Source: Brasenia schreberi (taxonomy: Eukaryota > Streptophyta > Magnoliopsida > Nymphaeales > Cabombaceae). From it: a DNA stretch of 64,000 nucleotides. Of the stretch, positions 34,622 to 54,427 are shown in pieces. The notes below the pieces were generated by a model. It was not told the origin of the DNA, did no database searches, and saw nothing but the letters and a program-made list of their open reading frames with translations. Each line of letters begins with the position of its first letter. The first letter of the stretch is position 1. The translations under genes and the position numbers were made by a program. The stretch is from NCBI GenBank assembly GCA_036023115.1, contig JAYKKT010000061.1, positions 11,901,501 through 11,965,500 on the forward strand, written 5' to 3'.

Positions 34622-35357
34622 TATTGCTGCATTGAAAATAATAGCGCAACGAATCTGAACTACAAAACCGTTTTAAGGTATTTGATCTAAACTGGCATAG
34701 ACTAAAAAATGGGAACAAAAGTTACTATTGTTATCGTGGCTGGTAATATAACACACAACATGAGAAACCAACAAAAGTATGACCTCTCGGAAGCGTGTCT
34801 GTATCCACCCAAAGTAACGAGAAAATTTGGTTCATTCATGTCAACACGATTCTGATGCGAACATGAAATAACCTGACAAAATACCAACCCAAAGTACGAA
34901 ATTTCTAGAAGTATAAAACAACCTGAAACTCCATCATTTCTGTTGAAGTAATACCAAAAAAAGTCGTGTTATATGTGTTCGTGCTGACCCGTTCGTTACA
35001 CAAACACGAAATTGCTGCCTTATTAGCTGATTAATAAGGACTTCCCACCTGCTTTTTATACCTTTGAATCATCTCAATGAAGCTGGATTATTAGCTGTTT
35101 TGCCTTTGTAATTCTTAATTGCAATGGCTGGATTTTTAAATTAGCCTCATCACCTTTTGATGACACTATTTTTGTCATTACTTCAATTTAAATGATGAAT
35201 TAAGATCCGTCTTTTGTACGTTAATGCATCATCATTTATTTGAAAAGGGCGAACAAATCTTGTCCTCGTCTCAAAGGAAGATAGCGGAATTAGGAGAGCA
35301 GTTGAGACGGGTCGGTTACTGAGTGTGGTAAGGTAGACTTAGCTCACTTTAGAAATT

Positions 35358-35396
35358 CTCAGCTCGGACTCGAGCTCGAGCTCGAGCTCAAGCTCC
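35358..35396. repeat. GAGCTC/CTCGAG short palindromic repeat
   Basis: Overlapping CTCGAGCTCGAGCTCGAGCT units form a 6-bp tandem repeat that is self-complementary. Related GAGCTC words continue to about 35610 and at 35760-35810. No function is evident. Confidence 0.7.
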
Positions 35397-35849
35397 GTAT
35401 CCATGTGTGAGCTCCACTCGTGCTATATTTAGGCAACTCGAACTGAGTTCATTAGGCTCGTTTGTTTGTATTTTTGCTGCATCTGTTAACTCATGAATGA
35501 GCTCGATCAAGCTTTGGTTTGGTTCAAGTCTTACAAATTCAAATTCTAACAATCTCGACTGAGATGGCCGACGAACTCGAAGTGGAGCTCAAATTTGAGC
35601 CCACCAATGTTAGGATAGACTTCAACCTTCCAAGAGAAAATGGAAACCCCACTAAAAGATGTGTTTAGGACACATATTAATGAATTTAGTCACCTATATA
35701 TACACGTCTTTAAATAAATATGCTCAATTAAGTTCAGAGCAATTCAAACCGAACATGAGGGAGCTTCAGCTCAGTTTATTCACATGTCCGGTTCGACTCA
35801 AGCTCTCTCCAAACGACCAACCAACCCAAACCCAACAATTATTCATGAT

Positions 35850-36010
35850 AGTGGATCCACTTTAGGGTGAGGTAAGGCATGCACCTCATCCCAAGTCTGA
35901 AAAATCTTAAGTATAATGAGAAATACAAGTGTTATGTGGATATGAAATACAAGTGCACCTCACCTAAAATATAAAAATGCATCACCCAAAAAAAATTTGT
36001 GAGCCCACTT
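35850..36010 (-). repeat. Dispersed GTGAGGT-type repeat, copy 2
   Basis: The minus strand matches 6640-6690 (GAGGTGCATGCCTTACCTCA, CCCTAAAGTGG), and ACAAGTGCACCTCACC at 35950-35965 is the reverse complement of the 22-bp unit found at 6521-6563. This copy therefore shows the whole family in inverse orientation. Confidence 0.6.
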
Positions 36011-36019
36011 CATATGCTA

Positions 36020-37275
36020 TTTGGGCTAAAAAATAACACAAGTTCGTAGATTGGAGTGGAGTAGATAAGCTTGGTACAACTCATGCTGAGCTCACTATAT
36101 ATACTAGATTAATACGAAGTCAGCTTGTTCTAGTTCGAGTTATATAAGCTTCATTAGTTTAATACATGTACATGTGTATTGTTAGAAGCTGATTTGCATA
36201 ACCCACTAAATTCCATGTTGTAAAAGATCATTTGTATATATGCTCTCCACCAATATTTAGTTTATCAACTCGCATATCGAGGATTGGTAATTTTGAGCTG
36301 ACCATCTAATAATATAAGTTAATGAAAGGTTAATTGTCTTGCATAAACAAATCGACAGACGAAATATTTGATGGAAGAGGATACATAGAAAAGACTTTCT
36401 ATACGCAAAGAGGAGATAATGCTCTGGCTTGGGGTTTCGCTATCCAGTGAAAGGTGGGGAGGTTGATTACCCAAGTGTGCATGTGAAAGGGGCTCTTAAC
36501 TTTTGAAAGAAAGAAAAGAAAAGACGATTCTAAAAAAGGAGAGCGTACCACTTAACTAATAGTTCAGCTTATCTAACTCTGCTTGTATCAAAATCTTGCT
36601 TCACTTGGCTCATTGGGATAACGAGTCCAGTACTTCTGTCTTATTCTTTGTGTAGGTTATTTGTTTTTTCTTGACACGATGCACCTGCCAATTCTGTAAT
36701 TAACTGACAAAATCATGATTAGTGGCATTAGTAACACGCCCACAGCAACTTAATGATCTCTATTATCCTATTATGCATGAGGGCTACCAAGCACTTGATG
36801 CAAATACAGATGAAGCAGAAACGAACAAAAATTAAAAACTTCTTTAAACAAAATAACGTGTCATCCCGTACATCGTAGAGTCTGGAGACACGAATCCTTT
36901 GGCATCTTGGCCCCATACCCCAGTCGAAGGCCACATCGAAGGAAACAGCCAAAACTAGCAGGAAATCTCGTTGTTTTGCGTGCAAAAGCTGCAAATATCT
37001 GTTTGATTTCAGAGCGTCCCTCATTCTAAAAAAAGATATACTCAAAATATCCTCATTATATCTCGCTACAATGCCGATATAATCCTCATAGCTTATTCGT
37101 TATATTGAAATTAGCGTGCTTTTTCCTCACTAGGTCTTGGTTATAAACCACATACCGATATAATACCCTTTTTATACTTTTAAAATCGGTTCTTGCAAAA
37201 ACCACCTCTACATTCAAATGGGAAATACACATAGCAAGTTTTGATCATGTTTCCCACAATTCTATGGTCAATTAA
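36020..37275. other. Intergenic, no gene recognised
   Basis: AT-rich; the open stretch at 36728-37045 on the minus strand shows no family features. Confidence 0.4.
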
Positions 37276-37289
37276 AGAAAGCTATAAAA

Positions 37290-37440
37290 GGAGCTGAAAT
37301 TCTTCTTTTTATATGCAAACTGGGGTTAAACAGACCCCCTACCAAAATGCACACTTGGGTATTGAACTCTTGACCTGTTGTCAAAGAGTCAAACATCTAG
37401 CAATTAGCTACTCTTCTTCGGGGCTAATCTTGAAGCTATG
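37290..37440 (-). mobile_element. Probable SINE upstream of PFP-beta
   Basis: Minus strand: an A-box-like GCTAGATGTTTGACTCTTTG and a box B-like AAGAGTTCAATACCCAAG separated by about 30 bases. The 3' side is poorly preserved and no target duplication is seen. Confidence 0.4.
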
Positions 37441-37997
37441 CAACAACATACTCACTAATTAGCTCACAAGCGATCGAGCTCGAGAATCTGAATCTTTACA
37501 AGACAAACTTGAAATGGTAATTTGAATCCGAATGGAAGCAGTCTTTTTTTCCCTATTGATTGAAATAATGCTTAACGGTAAAAGTTTTATCGTATGCAGA
37601 GTTTCAATTGGGAAAGGGTGGTTATGTTAGGAATTGGCCGTTTTTATCTGTTTAAATGCGATATTTGGGAAACCTAAAATCCACGACATATAGGTTACGT
37701 TATGTTTCCGTTAAAATAGATGTGTACATTGAAGCGCTCACCAGAATGCCCACCAAACCATCAAAACCGTGTCTCGCTCTTATTCGTCTCAGACAAAAGC
37801 CCCAACCGAAGAGCGACACTTCCTCTCTCTCTCTGACGATACCGGCGCCTTCACCGTCAGCAGCTACAAAACCGCGGGCAAACCTGAAAAACAACACAAA
37901 TCCTTGGGCTTCCTAATCCGACGACCATAAGAAGATCGACCAACTTCTCACATCCTCGCTCACACTTTGGATCGATCCGGATAGTATTGTTAGCTTG

Positions 37998-46418
<8,421 letters not shown>

Positions 46419-46464
46419 GACTTTGAGATTCAGTCATCAGCTAGAATGCCATTGATATGTTTGA

Positions 46465-46470
46465 AATAAA
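46465..46470 (+). terminator. Putative polyadenylation signal of PFP-beta
   Basis: AATAAA lies 47 bases after the stop codon. Plant poly(A) signals are loose, so this is only a likely near-upstream element. Confidence 0.4.
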
Positions 46471-46987
46471 TGCTGAGGTGAATGATACTGGACCTTGTTG
46501 GTCCAGAGTTTTTGCTGTAGGACAAATAATGAGAGAAAGTATATGTTTTAGTGAGGGATGAAGTAGTGGAGACTTTGATCTTTTCTTCTTTTTTTCCTTG
46601 AACACGGTTGTTTCTTTTCGGTTCTATGTAATGTCTTAACCGAAAGTTCTTTGGATCAAGCTTTTTGTAGAAACTTGGAAGTTAATGTTCTCAGTGATGT
46701 ACATGCCAGAATTGCTCGGTAGCGAACTCGCAAAGCTTGATGCTTGGACCGTGCAATGAGTTTCTTTTATTTAGGCAGGATGGAATTAGGGAGACCCCTA
46801 TCTGATAACGAGATTTACCATAAGTTCAAAGAGGAGTTGGATGATTTGGGTAGTTTATCCTTGCAGCAAAAGGTCAGTTGAACGAACAATATAACAACTA
46901 GCAATATAACCAAGTTTTTCGCCATGTGGTACATGGTTGATTCGGACGACATTTGGTTGCAGATTGCATGTAAGTTTGAAGATTGTC

Positions 46988-47126
46988 TTTTTTTTTTTGT
47001 TTCTTTTGGTTACAATGGGGGGCAGAAGTGTTAGCAACACACACATGCATGTAACCCCTGGGAATTGAACTTGCCATTTGCGAGTGGGTGGGGAGACCTC
47101 CCAGTGAGCCAACACTCTGGCTGCAG
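46988..47126 (-). mobile_element. tRNA-derived SINE with target duplication, downstream of PFP-beta
   Basis: Minus strand: box A-like TTGGCTCACTGGGAGG, box B-like AAGTTCAATTCCCAGG, 3' domain ending CCATTGTAACCAAAAGAAAC, then an A10 tail. The flanks TTTGAAGATTGTC and CTTGAAAATTGTT (about 46975-46987 and 47127-47139) match at 10 of 13 positions. This is the best preserved member of the family seen at 20459-20590. Confidence 0.85.
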
Positions 47127-47289
47127 CTTGAAAATTGTTGAAATGAATCTGTTCAACAGCTCCCATTTAATCGCAAGTGCTCCGAATGACTAAGGTATAC
47201 TTTTTCTTCTTACCAAGGCAAGGTAAATACTTTGTTATGTTTGATTCGGATACAATAAATAGTCCATGCATCAAGGTGGCTCGTGGGTA

Positions 47290-47935
47290 AGGTAAATGAG
47301 ACGGCGAGCGCCTGAAATTTTTTAGGCCCAAAATTTGAGGTGACTTGTAGTTGTAATATCCTCAATTTGGTAAGACGCGAAATTGTTGACCTCCCGATTT
47401 TAGGCCCCAAATTTTCTTAAATTTTTAGAGACAGGCCCCAAAAGTTGATTTTTAGGCTACAATTTTTTGTTAAATTTGATGCCATGCAGGCCTAAAAAAT
47501 TTATCAATTTTTAGGCCACAAATAATCAGGTATTAAAAACTAAATTATACACAATTTAATAAAAAAAATTCGACATCAATTTACTCAATAATGCTATCTC
47601 TCTCACTCTCTCTCGTCAAAAAAGACCTCTCTCTCTCAAGCTTATTTCGCTCAATCATTGCCTCTATAAGCAGCCACCTCCATTGCTGCCATAGCCATTG
47701 GCTATTGCTTTCAACACCATGGGCAATCCCTTTCCCCTCTAATATTTATTTTCAAGTTAAAACTGTTAATATTGTTACCACCAAAAATTGGAAAGAACCT
47801 GAAGACCTACCTCTAAGAGTAATTATCACATTCTAGCATCTGGCTTAGTTGTTTTAGTTGTATAACTTAAGTAATATGGCTCCATTTTAGTGTTCGCCTT
47901 AGGCCTCAACCTCGGTTGGGCCACTCCTGCCATGC
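47290..47935. mobile_element. Degenerate hAT-type repeat relic
   Basis: Words such as TTTTTAGGCCC, AGGCCCCAAATTTT, TTAGGCCTCAACCTCGG and GGCGAGCGCCT recur across the segment in both orientations. They resemble the ends of common plant hAT-derived repeats. No transposase frame survives and exact ends are unclear. 47596-47637 contains TC runs. Confidence 0.35.
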
Positions 47936-48583
47936 GGAAGATCATCATTATCGATAGGGTCCTCTCTATATAAAAGGGGAACCGTTTGTTAGTATAGAAG
48001 CAAAAGTGACAGTTGATAGTTGTGCTAACTCAAGCTAGCCGTCTGAACCTTCAGATCCTCAAATCGAACTGTAGAAAAGTCTGACTTCGCGAGAACAAAT
48101 AACAACAATTCACAAAAATTACTTTTCCCTAAAACTACTCTGTCCTCTTCTTAATCATAATATAAAAGGCTAGAATCAACTACCGTAACTCAGTTGGTTG
48201 GATTGAATCTCTCTTTTTTTCTTATTTTTACTTTTTAAGTAAGTGCTTATCTTTTATTTGTTAGTAGATGTGTACCTTTTCATTTAAACCATTGTTCTCT
48301 TTTAATCAAACATTCTTTCTCTCTTTCTCTCTCTCTCTCTTTATATATATATATATTATATGTTTTGAAAGAAAAGAAAAAGGTTGCTAGACTTTCGTTC
48401 ATGCTAAACCATGCTAAATTTTCACATTGGATGGATTGATTATTTAGGTAAAAAAGCAACTCCTGTTCTTCATAGATAGAGAAAGAATTTAGTATAAAAT
48501 GGTCTTGTTATGTCCTTAAACTTAACAATAATCCATCCGAATGATTTTTAATGATTTATGAATGATTTTTAAGAATGAGCAAC

Positions 48584-48588
<5 letters not shown>

Positions 48589-48639
<51 letters not shown>
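48589..48639. repeat. (TA)n microsatellite upstream of CNX5
   Basis: About 50 bp of pure AT repeat, about 360 bp before the CNX5 start codon. A shorter TC/TA tract lies at 48317-48355. Confidence 0.95.
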
Positions 48640-48644
<5 letters not shown>

Positions 48645-49002
48645 CGAGAAAAAACCAAGGGTGTGAAGGATTCGTAAGAGAATGAATCTCTCGTGCAAAT
48701 GCCTTCCATTATCAAGAAGAAGAAAAAACATTTTCAACTAGTCGACACTATAAACCGACCCGAGTTGGCCTGAAGCCGAGATGATCCAAATAACGAGCGC
48801 CCCTGACATCACAACGTAGACCGAAGTGTGTGCTTCTCTGACAATTGGAACACCAAAAAACAAATAAATTTCGCAAGCATTTGCTGTTTTAGACGCGTCG
48901 ACATTGATACGATCTTAGGCCCGCAGCCCCCAACAAGTCGGAGCGAAGTTTGGATTGCTTCTTCCATTTGGCGGCGTCGATACTCCGCGACTGAAGGTTC
49001 AT

Positions 49003-52000
49003 ATGGACTCCCGCGAGGAAGAAGAGATTGTCCGGGAGATTGAGAAGCTCAAGCAGCAAAAATTGGATATAGAGGAGCGATTGAGCGAGCTTCAATCACG
49101 GCTTACAACCAATCGCGGTTGGAAACAAAGGGAAATACTTGCTGAAATTGGATTGAGTAACGAAATGATCTACAGATACAGTCGTCATCTTCTGCTTCCC
49201 TCTTTTGGTGTTCAAGGTTCGATCTTCCTCCCTCTTTTTAGTGTTTTAGTTTCTTGTTTGAGGAGAAAGGAATTTGTGAGTGATTGGTGCAATATCACAA
49301 TGGTGGTAATCGTTGGTATGTAATTTGGCATGCATGTTGTGTAAAAGGAAAAGGTGATTTTGAACTTCAGTTGGGTGCCGTAGTTGTTGGTGTCGTTTTG
49401 TGGGGGAGGGCGCGGGGGTGGGGTGGAATAAAAAAACTGTTCTTTTCTTAACGATGAGATAGCGCAAAATAGTATGTCGGACAGATGACGAGTTGTTTGA
49501 GTAAATATTAGGTTGGTGTGCTTTTTCTTGAAAAATAGGAATACTAGAAATCTTGAAGACCGTGGTTGATTAACCGTGAAGCATTATATAAACCCCTACG
49601 TTAAATATCTGAGTTGGTGACTATTCTAACTGAGAATCAGGTTCTATAAGGCTTGGTTCCTCCATTTAAACGGCAGACAGAAGAAAAATAACCGGGAGAA
49701 GATCGTCTCCGTGAGGTTATATCAGGATTACTAGGAGACACCCTATACCATGTGCAGATAATTAGTGGAAAATGGTTAATATTAGAGTACCATAATAATG
49801 TAGCTCAAATCCCATAATGCTTCGCATATTTATCGTGTATTGCTCTTCTTAGAAGTAGTTTTTTTTGCTTTACACCATTTTGCTTCACCTATGGTATTAT
49901 CATGTGTTGTCTTCTTCGAAGTTAACCTTTTTTCCCATTGCTGTCGAAACAACAAGAAACGTTGACAGTTTCTAAGACTTGTAAAATTTTCTGGGTTACT
50001 CATGTAACTATAACGGTATTTCATGGTTATCAAAGAATATTAAATGATTGTTGTATTTGTTACTAAGCAATTATTTTTTGTTGACAGGGCAGGGAAATCT
50101 TTTGAAGTCTTCTATTTTGGTGGTGGGAGCTGGTGGTTTAGGTTCACCAGCTACTTTATATCTTGCTGCTTGTGGTGCTGGTAAAATTCACTTCTATAGA
50201 TGGCTTTGATGCGGTGCATGTCTTATCAGTTGCTATGAGTATGCTTTTGTTTGTGGCACTCAATCTCCAGAAAGTCAACAACTTAGCTGAAGCAGATTTC
50301 TCAAATTAGCTTTAAGTCTTGCTCATTTCATTCAAAATTTTTAATCTTTTTTCCCCTTTCAATTTGGATGACCAGGTTGTATAGGCATCGCCGATCATGA
50401 TATTGTTGAACTTAACAATCTGCACCGACAGGTATTATAAATAATTTCATCATTTCTGACTGATCCAGTTTGATTAAAGTATTGGTTTCTGAAGTGGGTT
50501 AACTATTAAATTGACGTTTGAATACTTCAATTCTTTGAATGACTCCAACAGTAATGAACATTTGTGGGGAATGTACAAGCATTCTTGTTAATCTTATGAA
50601 GAGCCTAAACATTGTCCCAAAGCTGCCGACCAGTTTCTCAGCTTGAAGTATGAATACATACTACAACTAAGCCTTTTCCCATACTAGATGGGGTCAGCTA
50701 CATGGATTCTTTGTTTTTTTTTTTGTAGAATCCATGTTAAGTCCGACAAAGTTTTACGCTGGCTGTCAGAAGCCCAACACAACCCTCCTCCTTTTTCCGG
50801 GCTTAGGACCGGCCATGAAAGGGTGATTCCTTACATAGGCGGAGTTGAAGTATGAATACATAACCATACTAAATCCATTCTACATTTTACTGGGTTGTCT
50901 TTAAAAGTGGCTCCATGAGTTCACGATTAAGCATCCGGGACACTCGTAAAAACAGACATTGGTTTAGAGTCTAGAGCTTAGAAACATAGATGAGAGACCT
51001 ATATTGTAAATTATGCACAAGTATATGTTTTTGGCTCGACTTTTCATAAACTTATTAATTAAGTATGAATATGATAATCATGACTATAAATATAGATACA
51101 TATGTATAAGATAACATACAACAACAAACCAATCCTTTTCCTCACTATGTGGAGTCAACTACATGGATTCTTTGATGCCATTCCGTGTGTTCTTGTGCCA
51201 TATCAATATTTATCTCCAGAAAAGTGCTTCTTTTCAACACTTATGTGTTCTTCCTCTCTCTTTTAGAATATTCACCATCTAGTTTTTAACACCTTACCGT
51301 AATTTCCTTTGGTTGTTTCTATGTGTGTAAATCATCTTAAACATGTCCCTCTCATCTTATCTCCTATTAGTACTATCCCAACTTCTTCTCTAATAACCTC
51401 ATTACATATATAATCTTTCTTTATATGGGCACACATCCACTTCAAAATTATTTCTGTTAATAACATCTTTTGTGTATAGTGATGATTGACTGCCCATCAT
51501 TCAATATAATATAAAATTGCCAGTCTAATTGCTACTTTATACTATTCACTTTTCAAGTTGAATAGTATCTTATTATTTCACAAAGACCTGAGGCACATCT
51601 ATTTTTTAACCAACTTTTGGTGGTTTTGTGTATAACATCTGTATCGATTTTTCCATCACTTTGAAAGACTGATCTTAAGTACTTAGAATTGTCCCCTTGA
51701 CTGATGCAATGGCTACTAATTTTAACTTCCATATCATTTGTTTTGATGAGATTACTAAACTTGTATATATTGTCTTTATTCTACTAAGTTAAACCATTTA
51801 TTTCTAATGTTCTTCTCCATAATTCGAATTTCTTTTTGACTCTTTCCTTTGATTCATGCACCGATACAAAATCTTTTCCAAATGCCCTTTGTAAGTTTGA
51901 TATATAACAAAGAGATGTGTTTCTTCTCTAAAACAATCCAAAGAACATCTCTTGATACTCTATCATAGGCCTTCTCTAAATCAATGAATATAGTATCTTA

Positions 52001-54427
52001 TTATTTCACAAAGACCTGAGGCACATCTATTTTTTAACCAACTTTTGGTGGTTTTGTGTATAACATCTGTATCGATTTTTCCATCACTTTGAAAGACTGA
52101 TCTTAAGTACTTAGAATTGTCCCCTTGACTGATGCAATGGCTACTAATTTTAACTTCCATATCATTTGTTTTGATGAGATTACTAAACTTGTATATATTG
52201 TCTTTATTCTACTAAGTTAAACCCTTTATTTCTAATGTTCTTCTCCATAATTCGAATTTCTTTTTGACTCTTTCCTTTGATTCATGCACCGATACAAAAT
52301 CTTTTCCAAATGCCCTTTGTAAGTTTGATATATAACAAAGAGATGTGTTTCTTCTCTAAAACAATCCAAAGAACATCTCTTGATACTCTATCATAGGCCT
52401 TCTCTAAATCAATGAATACCATATACAAGGTTTTTTTCTTGGTTTTGAAGTATTTCATTGATTGTCTCAACAATGTATAGCCTTTCCCTAGCATGAATTG
52501 TACTTGTTTTTTTTGTACTGAATATTTGTCTCAAGCTTCTTTAAATAACTCTTTCTCATGATTTTATTCTTCGACTCATTAACTTTATGTCTCGATAATT
52601 TACATAATTTTTAAATAACACTTTGTTCTTATAAATGGGTATAGCTATACTCTTTCCATATCTCAATAGGATTATTGTCCGGTTCTATAGATTTACCAGA
52701 TTTCATAAGTTTAATAGCTTCTTTCACTTCCTTCTTTTGAATGTCTTGGTAGAAATCATGATTTTGTGTATGCTCTTAAGTTTGTTGTCTCTCCCAAGCT
52801 GATATTAGTATATTACTTTCATTAAAAAGCTTATAAGAACAACTTTGTCATTTGTTCTTGATATCCTTGTTTTCCACGAGAGACCTCTGATCCTCTTCTT
52901 TAATACATCTAAATACGAGTAAGATCCTTTGTTTTTCTTTTTCTAGTCTTAGATCCTAAGAAAATCTCTTTACTTTCTTTTGAGTCAATCACTTTATATA
53001 AATCTTCCCAAGTTTTGACCTTGGTTTCACTAACTGGCCTTTTAACTTCTTTCTTTGCCTTCTATAATCCTTCTAAGCCTCCGTAGTCATTTCTTTGTAA
53101 TGCAATTTGTAAGATGCTCTTGTTTCCATGATTTTAATGCCTCCTTATGTTGTCGTACTCCTTTAGATTCATTTAGTACCTCTTTTGCTATTTTTCTAAT
53201 ATTCATTCTCATAGTATTCCATATCTTGATATTACTTTTAACTTCTTTCTTTGCCTTCTATAATCCTCCTAAATCTCCCGTCATTTCTTTATAATGTAAC
53301 TTGTGACATGATATTGTTGCCTTCATTTTGTCTTGAACTGCTTCACTCCACTACCAAGCCTCCTTATATTATGGTATGCCATCCTTACATTCCTCTTTTG
53401 TTATTTTTCTAATATTCATTCTCGTAGTATTATAGATCTTGATATTAATGCCTATAAAATTCTAAGCATATCCTTTAAGAACTCTCTCTGAATAATCCTT
53501 CTTCATTTTTTGAGGTTTCACCATTTAGTATGTATAGCTCTATATATCCTCTTTGTCCATTTCTTTATATATAAATTCATAATCATAACCAATGACTGAT
53601 GTTGGGTAGTTAAGATCTCTTCTGGGATGACCTTACATTCCTTACTACAATCTATCTTTTCTTTTAAACAAGATAGTCAATTTGTGTCTTATATAAACCA
53701 CTTATAAGTAATCAAATGTTCATCTCTCTTTTTGAAAATTACTATAAAGAGATAATATGTGATAGCAAAATTAAGAATTTCCTATCCTTTATCATTTTGC
53801 TATCCAAAGTCGGGTTTCGTGAACACCTTGGCATCCTGATACCTCTTTACCGATATGTCTATTTAGATTACCTCCTAAATGTACCATTTTTCTTTGTAGG
53901 ATTGTTTAGATCACTTTATCTTACTCTTCTCAAAATCCTTTTCATGCTTTCTTACAATCCTACTTAGAGTGCATAAGCACATACAATATTCAAAATCACA
54001 ACTCCTAAACTAACTTCACCATTATAATCCAATCACCATGTCATTTTACCTCTACTATGTTTTCCTTTAAGTCTTTAACATGGTAGAGGTAAGTGCATGT
54101 TGTAGGATTGGTATCATTATTGTTAATCTTTCAATGACTCAATTTGTAACAATGTATTATAACTCTAAGTAGACATTTGTTACCTTTAACAAATGACTCA
54201 TCTTTCACCATGTCACCATTATAATACATTGACTCAATGCAAAGAAGACATTTACGTATATCAGTATATGTCAAACTAGAAATGCTAGTATGGAGTAGTG
54301 TTAGTTTCTTCCATATTTTTATTGGAATGACCATATTTTCTGACGTTAAATTTGTAATGCAGATCATTCATACTGAAGCTTATATTGGAAAGTCAAAAGT
54401 AAAATCTGCTGCATCAGCTTGTCGTGC
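49003..54427 (+). CDS. CNX5: CNX5/MOCS3-type adenylyltransferase-sulfurtransferase, 5' exons 1-4 (partial)
   Basis: Exons 49003-49216, 50088-50180, 50376-50431 and 54363-54427 encode the first 142 residues of a protein usually about 450-480 long. The enzyme adenylates and then thiocarboxylates the small sulfur carriers MOCS2A/CNX7 and URM1, for molybdopterin synthesis and tRNA wobble-uridine thiolation, in the cytosol. Visible: a charged N-terminal helix likely to be a coiled coil (about 2-32), [12 protein letters not shown], the ATP-binding GAGGLG (85-90), and [13 protein letters not shown] with Asp111 and Arg120 of the ThiF/E1 fold. Exon 4 ends in phase 2 at a GTACGT donor. The rest of the ThiF domain and the C-terminal rhodanese domain are not found before 64000, so intron 4 exceeds 9.5 kb. 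The start is the ATG at 49003; nothing upstream in frame is an ATG. Confidence 0.9.
50661..50844 (-). mobile_element. RTE-derived non-autonomous mini-element with 18-bp perfect target duplication
   Basis: TTGAAGTATGAATACATA occurs perfectly at 50643-50660 and 50845-50862. Minus-strand content: the 5' end CTCCGCCTATGTAAGGAATC...GGCCGGTCC...GGAGGAGGGTTG, matching the start of the full RTE at 55417, is joined to the RTE 3' end (AAAGAATCCATGTAGC...CTAGTATGGGAAAAGGCTTA). The two parts meet in an A12 run flanked by a 10-bp inverted repeat (CATGGATTCT 50701-50710, AGAATCCATG 50727-50736). It is a deletion derivative mobilised by RTE proteins, in effect a LINE-derived SINE. Confidence 0.9.
51563..52418. 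repeat. 428-bp tandem duplication inside the RTE copy
   Basis: 51563-51990 and 51991-52418 are direct copies at an offset of exactly 428 bp. I see a single substitution (AAACCATTTA near 51790 versus AAACCCTTTA near 52218). TGAATA occurs at both breakpoints and may be the microhomology used. The duplicated part includes element 3' sequence and RT sequence. Near identity means it is much younger than the element. Confidence 0.95.
53040..53455. repeat. Older ~200-bp tandem duplication inside the RTE copy
   Basis: TTTAACTTCTTTCTTTGCCT, TTCTATAATCC and ATTTTTCTAATATTCATTCT, then TATCTTGATATTA-type blocks, occur at about 53040-53236 and again at 53237-53455, with many substitutions and small indels. 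It is older than the duplication at 51563-52418. Confidence 0.8.

Larger units (their letters stand above)
51108..54080 (-). mobile_element. RTE-clade LINE, 5'-truncated, antisense in CNX5 intron 3
   Basis: The + strand begins with the 3' terminus in reverse (ACAACAACAAACCAATCC, then the TGTGGAGTCAACTACATGGA block). Reading leftwards on the minus strand from 54080 are the endonuclease (LNIVCAYA about 53990, KREMNI/TQIDYLV about 53690), the linker, and RT ([16 protein letters not shown] about 52400). There are many stops, and two internal tandem duplications (51563-52418, 53040-53455). The first ~600 bp of the element are missing. Confidence 0.85.
50432..54362 (+). other. CNX5 intron 3, expanded by LINE insertions
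   Basis: The intron runs from GTATTA to ATGCAG, 3.9 kb. It carries the RTE-derived mini-element 50661-50844 and the minus-strand RTE copy 51108-54080. Unexpanded, the intron would be under 0.8 kb. Confidence 0.85.

Noticed and set aside
37272..37280. TATA box (TATAAAAGG) for PFP-beta
   Set aside because: It lies more than 700 bp before the start codon, next to SINE-like sequence; a promoter role is unsupported.
37995..37997. PFP-beta start one codon earlier
   Set aside because: 37995 is TTG; the ATG at 37998 fits the family N-terminus (MAP...).
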